This document shows positions 37,338 to 38,421 of a DNA stretch of 38,421 nt, in pieces (positions within the stretch are counted from its first letter, which is position 1; each line of letters begins with the position of its first letter). A program made the position numbers and the translations under genes. The notes below the pieces were generated by a model. The model was given only the letters and a program-made list of their open reading frames with translations, was not told the origin of the DNA and did not search any database. The DNA comes from a virus. The DNA is taken from the IMG/VR virus record IMGVR_UViG_3300035034_002034, positions 1 to 38,421 of that record. One strand, 5' to 3'.

Positions 37338-38421
37338 ACATCCTAGTAGCACTTTTAATGCAGCTATGGAGATTGTACCAAGTTTTTCTGTATTATCAGC
37401 GACTCCTATCTCTAAAGAACCCGCATCTACTGCTTCTTGGTATGTATCATTTAAATTAACGGTAACGGTTGATCCTGTTCCTGCTGTATTAACGTTCTGC
37501 CCACCAAGAACATTTAATGTTTCACCAGACGGTTGAGCTGTTCCAGAATCTGTTACAAAGTCTTCAGTAACATCACTATTAGTTGTTCCTAATCGACCAA
37601 ATTCATCGATAATGACTGTCTTAGAGTTAACGCTTGTTAAAGTTTCATCATATATACCTGCTATATAACAAGTATCTTGCTCTTTAACGCCAGTTCCCGT
37701 TACACCAATTCTTATAGTATTTGATTCTGCCGCTATACCTGGGCTTCCTATAAGTATGTTTGATGATTCTGTTGAGGTAAGAGATATTCCAGCATTATGA
37801 CCAATGAGAATGTTGTAGTCACCTTCCAGTAAGACTGAGCCAGTATAATAACCCAATGTTGAGTTGCTGCTACCTGTACAAAGTTGTAATGAATTACTAC
37901 CAACGGCCGCATTCTTTGAACCATCTATACAACTAAATAAACAACTCTCACCAACAGCAACATTATCATCAGAGGCAACAAGAGCTGATAGGGCACCATC
38001 GCCAAGAACTGTGTTATTCGAGCCAGTTGTTACAGCTTGGCATGCGAATGCTCCTACTGATACGTTCTTACTGCCTTCCGTAAGATATCTAAGGCTTTCT
38101 CCACCTAAAGCAATGTTTCTTGAACCGCTAGTTATGGCGGATAAGCTACTTTCTCCAACTGCTGTGTTATTTATTCCTGTTAAAGCTAAATCACCAGCAA
38201 GAGATCCTATAAATGTATTGTCGTCAGAGTCTGTAACATTAAGACTAACCGTAGTCCCCGTAGCAGTAAACAATACTGATGAACCACAACCTAGAGTAGC
38301 GTTATCAGCAACTATATTTATAATGCCCTCTACAGGAGTAGCGGTGCTTGCATCATCGCCAGTATAAATATCTGCAAAGGAAAGAAGATCTGTTAACAAG
38401 GCTACATCTGCACCAATATCA
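37332..38421 (-). CDS. Tail adhesin with YadA-like head repeats, N-terminus off the right edge
   Basis: The frame is open through base 38420; a TTG at 38399 is a possible but unlikely start. N-terminal 80 residues beta-rich (DDASTATPVEGIINIVADNA). About seven head repeats follow (NTFIG, NTAVG, NIALG, NVSVG, NTVLG, NVAVG, NAAVG) ending SSNILIG...CYIAGIYDETL. A C-terminal shaft with NVNTAGTGSTVTVNLNDTYQ and VLLGCP then meets CCC-TAG and the propeller frame. If the ends are joined, the start is ATG at base 5 (minus), overlapping the left adhesin's TGA by 8 nt. Paralogue of that adhesin. Confidence 0.85.
   Translation of the reverse strand, partial: DIGADVALLTDLLSFADIYTGDDASTATPVEGIINIVADNATLGCGSSVLFTATGTTVSLNVTDSDDNTFIGSLAGDLALTGINNTAVGESSLSAITSGSRNIALGGESLRYLTEGSKNVSVGAFACQAVTTGSNNTVLGDGALSALVASDDNVAVGESCLFSCIDGSKNAAVGSNSLQLCTGSSNSTLGYYTGSVLLEGDYNILIGHNAGISLTSTESSNILIGSPGIAAESNTIRIGVTGTGVKEQDTCYIAGIYDETLTSVNSKTVIIDEFGRLGTTNSDVTEDFVTDSGTAQPSGETLNVLGGQNVNTAGTGSTVTVNLNDTYQEAVDAGSLEIGVADNTEKLGTISIAALKVLLGCP

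Overview
This AT-rich window looks like a complete or nearly complete genome (or circularly permuted contig) of a short-tailed (podovirus-like) double-stranded DNA phage. It encodes a portal, scaffold-like protein, N4-gp56-like major capsid protein, both terminase subunits, a head-tail adaptor, a large tail-hub-like protein, four ejection-type proteins and a rich set of fibres and adhesins. It has no recognisable sheath, tape measure, integrase, RNA polymerase or DNA polymerase. The host is unknown. Strong GGAG/AAGG ribosome sites and Sec-type signal peptides ending in A-x-A before Met-Gln suggest a low-GC Gram-negative bacterium. An intracellular lineage such as Dependentiae or Chlamydiae is only a guess.

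Layout. Late genes lie on the minus strand in two blocks that touch the window ends (17912 down to 1, and 38421 down to 28583). Joining the ends makes them one late block: RusA, TerS, TerL, adaptor, fibres, tail hub, ejection proteins, fibres/adhesins, RCC1 propeller, N6-adenine methyltransferase, portal, scaffold, capsid, minor head proteins. The joined ends also create an overlapping stop/start (TGA of the left adhesin, ATG of the right adhesin), which supports circularity without proving it. The early block (18061-28515) is mostly plus strand: small unknown proteins, zinc ribbons, an SSB, a C5-cytosine methyltransferase, an HTH-plus-membrane protein and two tandem ERF-family annealing proteins. 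Three minus-strand islands interrupt it: a winged-helix, possibly Rep-like gene; two zinc ribbons; and a secreted cysteine-rich protein with a neighbour. A plus-strand cassette (10297-11264) encoding exported proteins sits inside the late block.

Control. Two early promoters (17997 and 27317) share a 30-bp core that extends well beyond the -35/-10 boxes. The ERF operon starts with an extended -10 promoter, and its RNA is predicted to begin exactly on a closed 73-nt multibranch fold just upstream of the first RBS. Intrinsic terminators close most transcription units. Near the portal, three related hairpins, two with a compensatory base-pair swap, each precede a minus-strand gene.

Most notable observations: (1) an RCC1-type propeller with no start codon for its first blade, placed in the +1 frame directly after a CCC-TAG end of a YadA-like adhesin gene, so a +1 frameshift would yield a seven-blade adhesin-propeller fusion; (2) the structured leader of the ERF operon; (3) two different ERF proteins in tandem; (4) an HTH protein with a C-terminal membrane anchor; (5) a mosaic early segment carrying pieces of two neighbouring genes; (6) coding frames hidden by missing start codons; (7) several 16-28-residue membrane micro-genes, candidates for the otherwise unrecognised lysis function.
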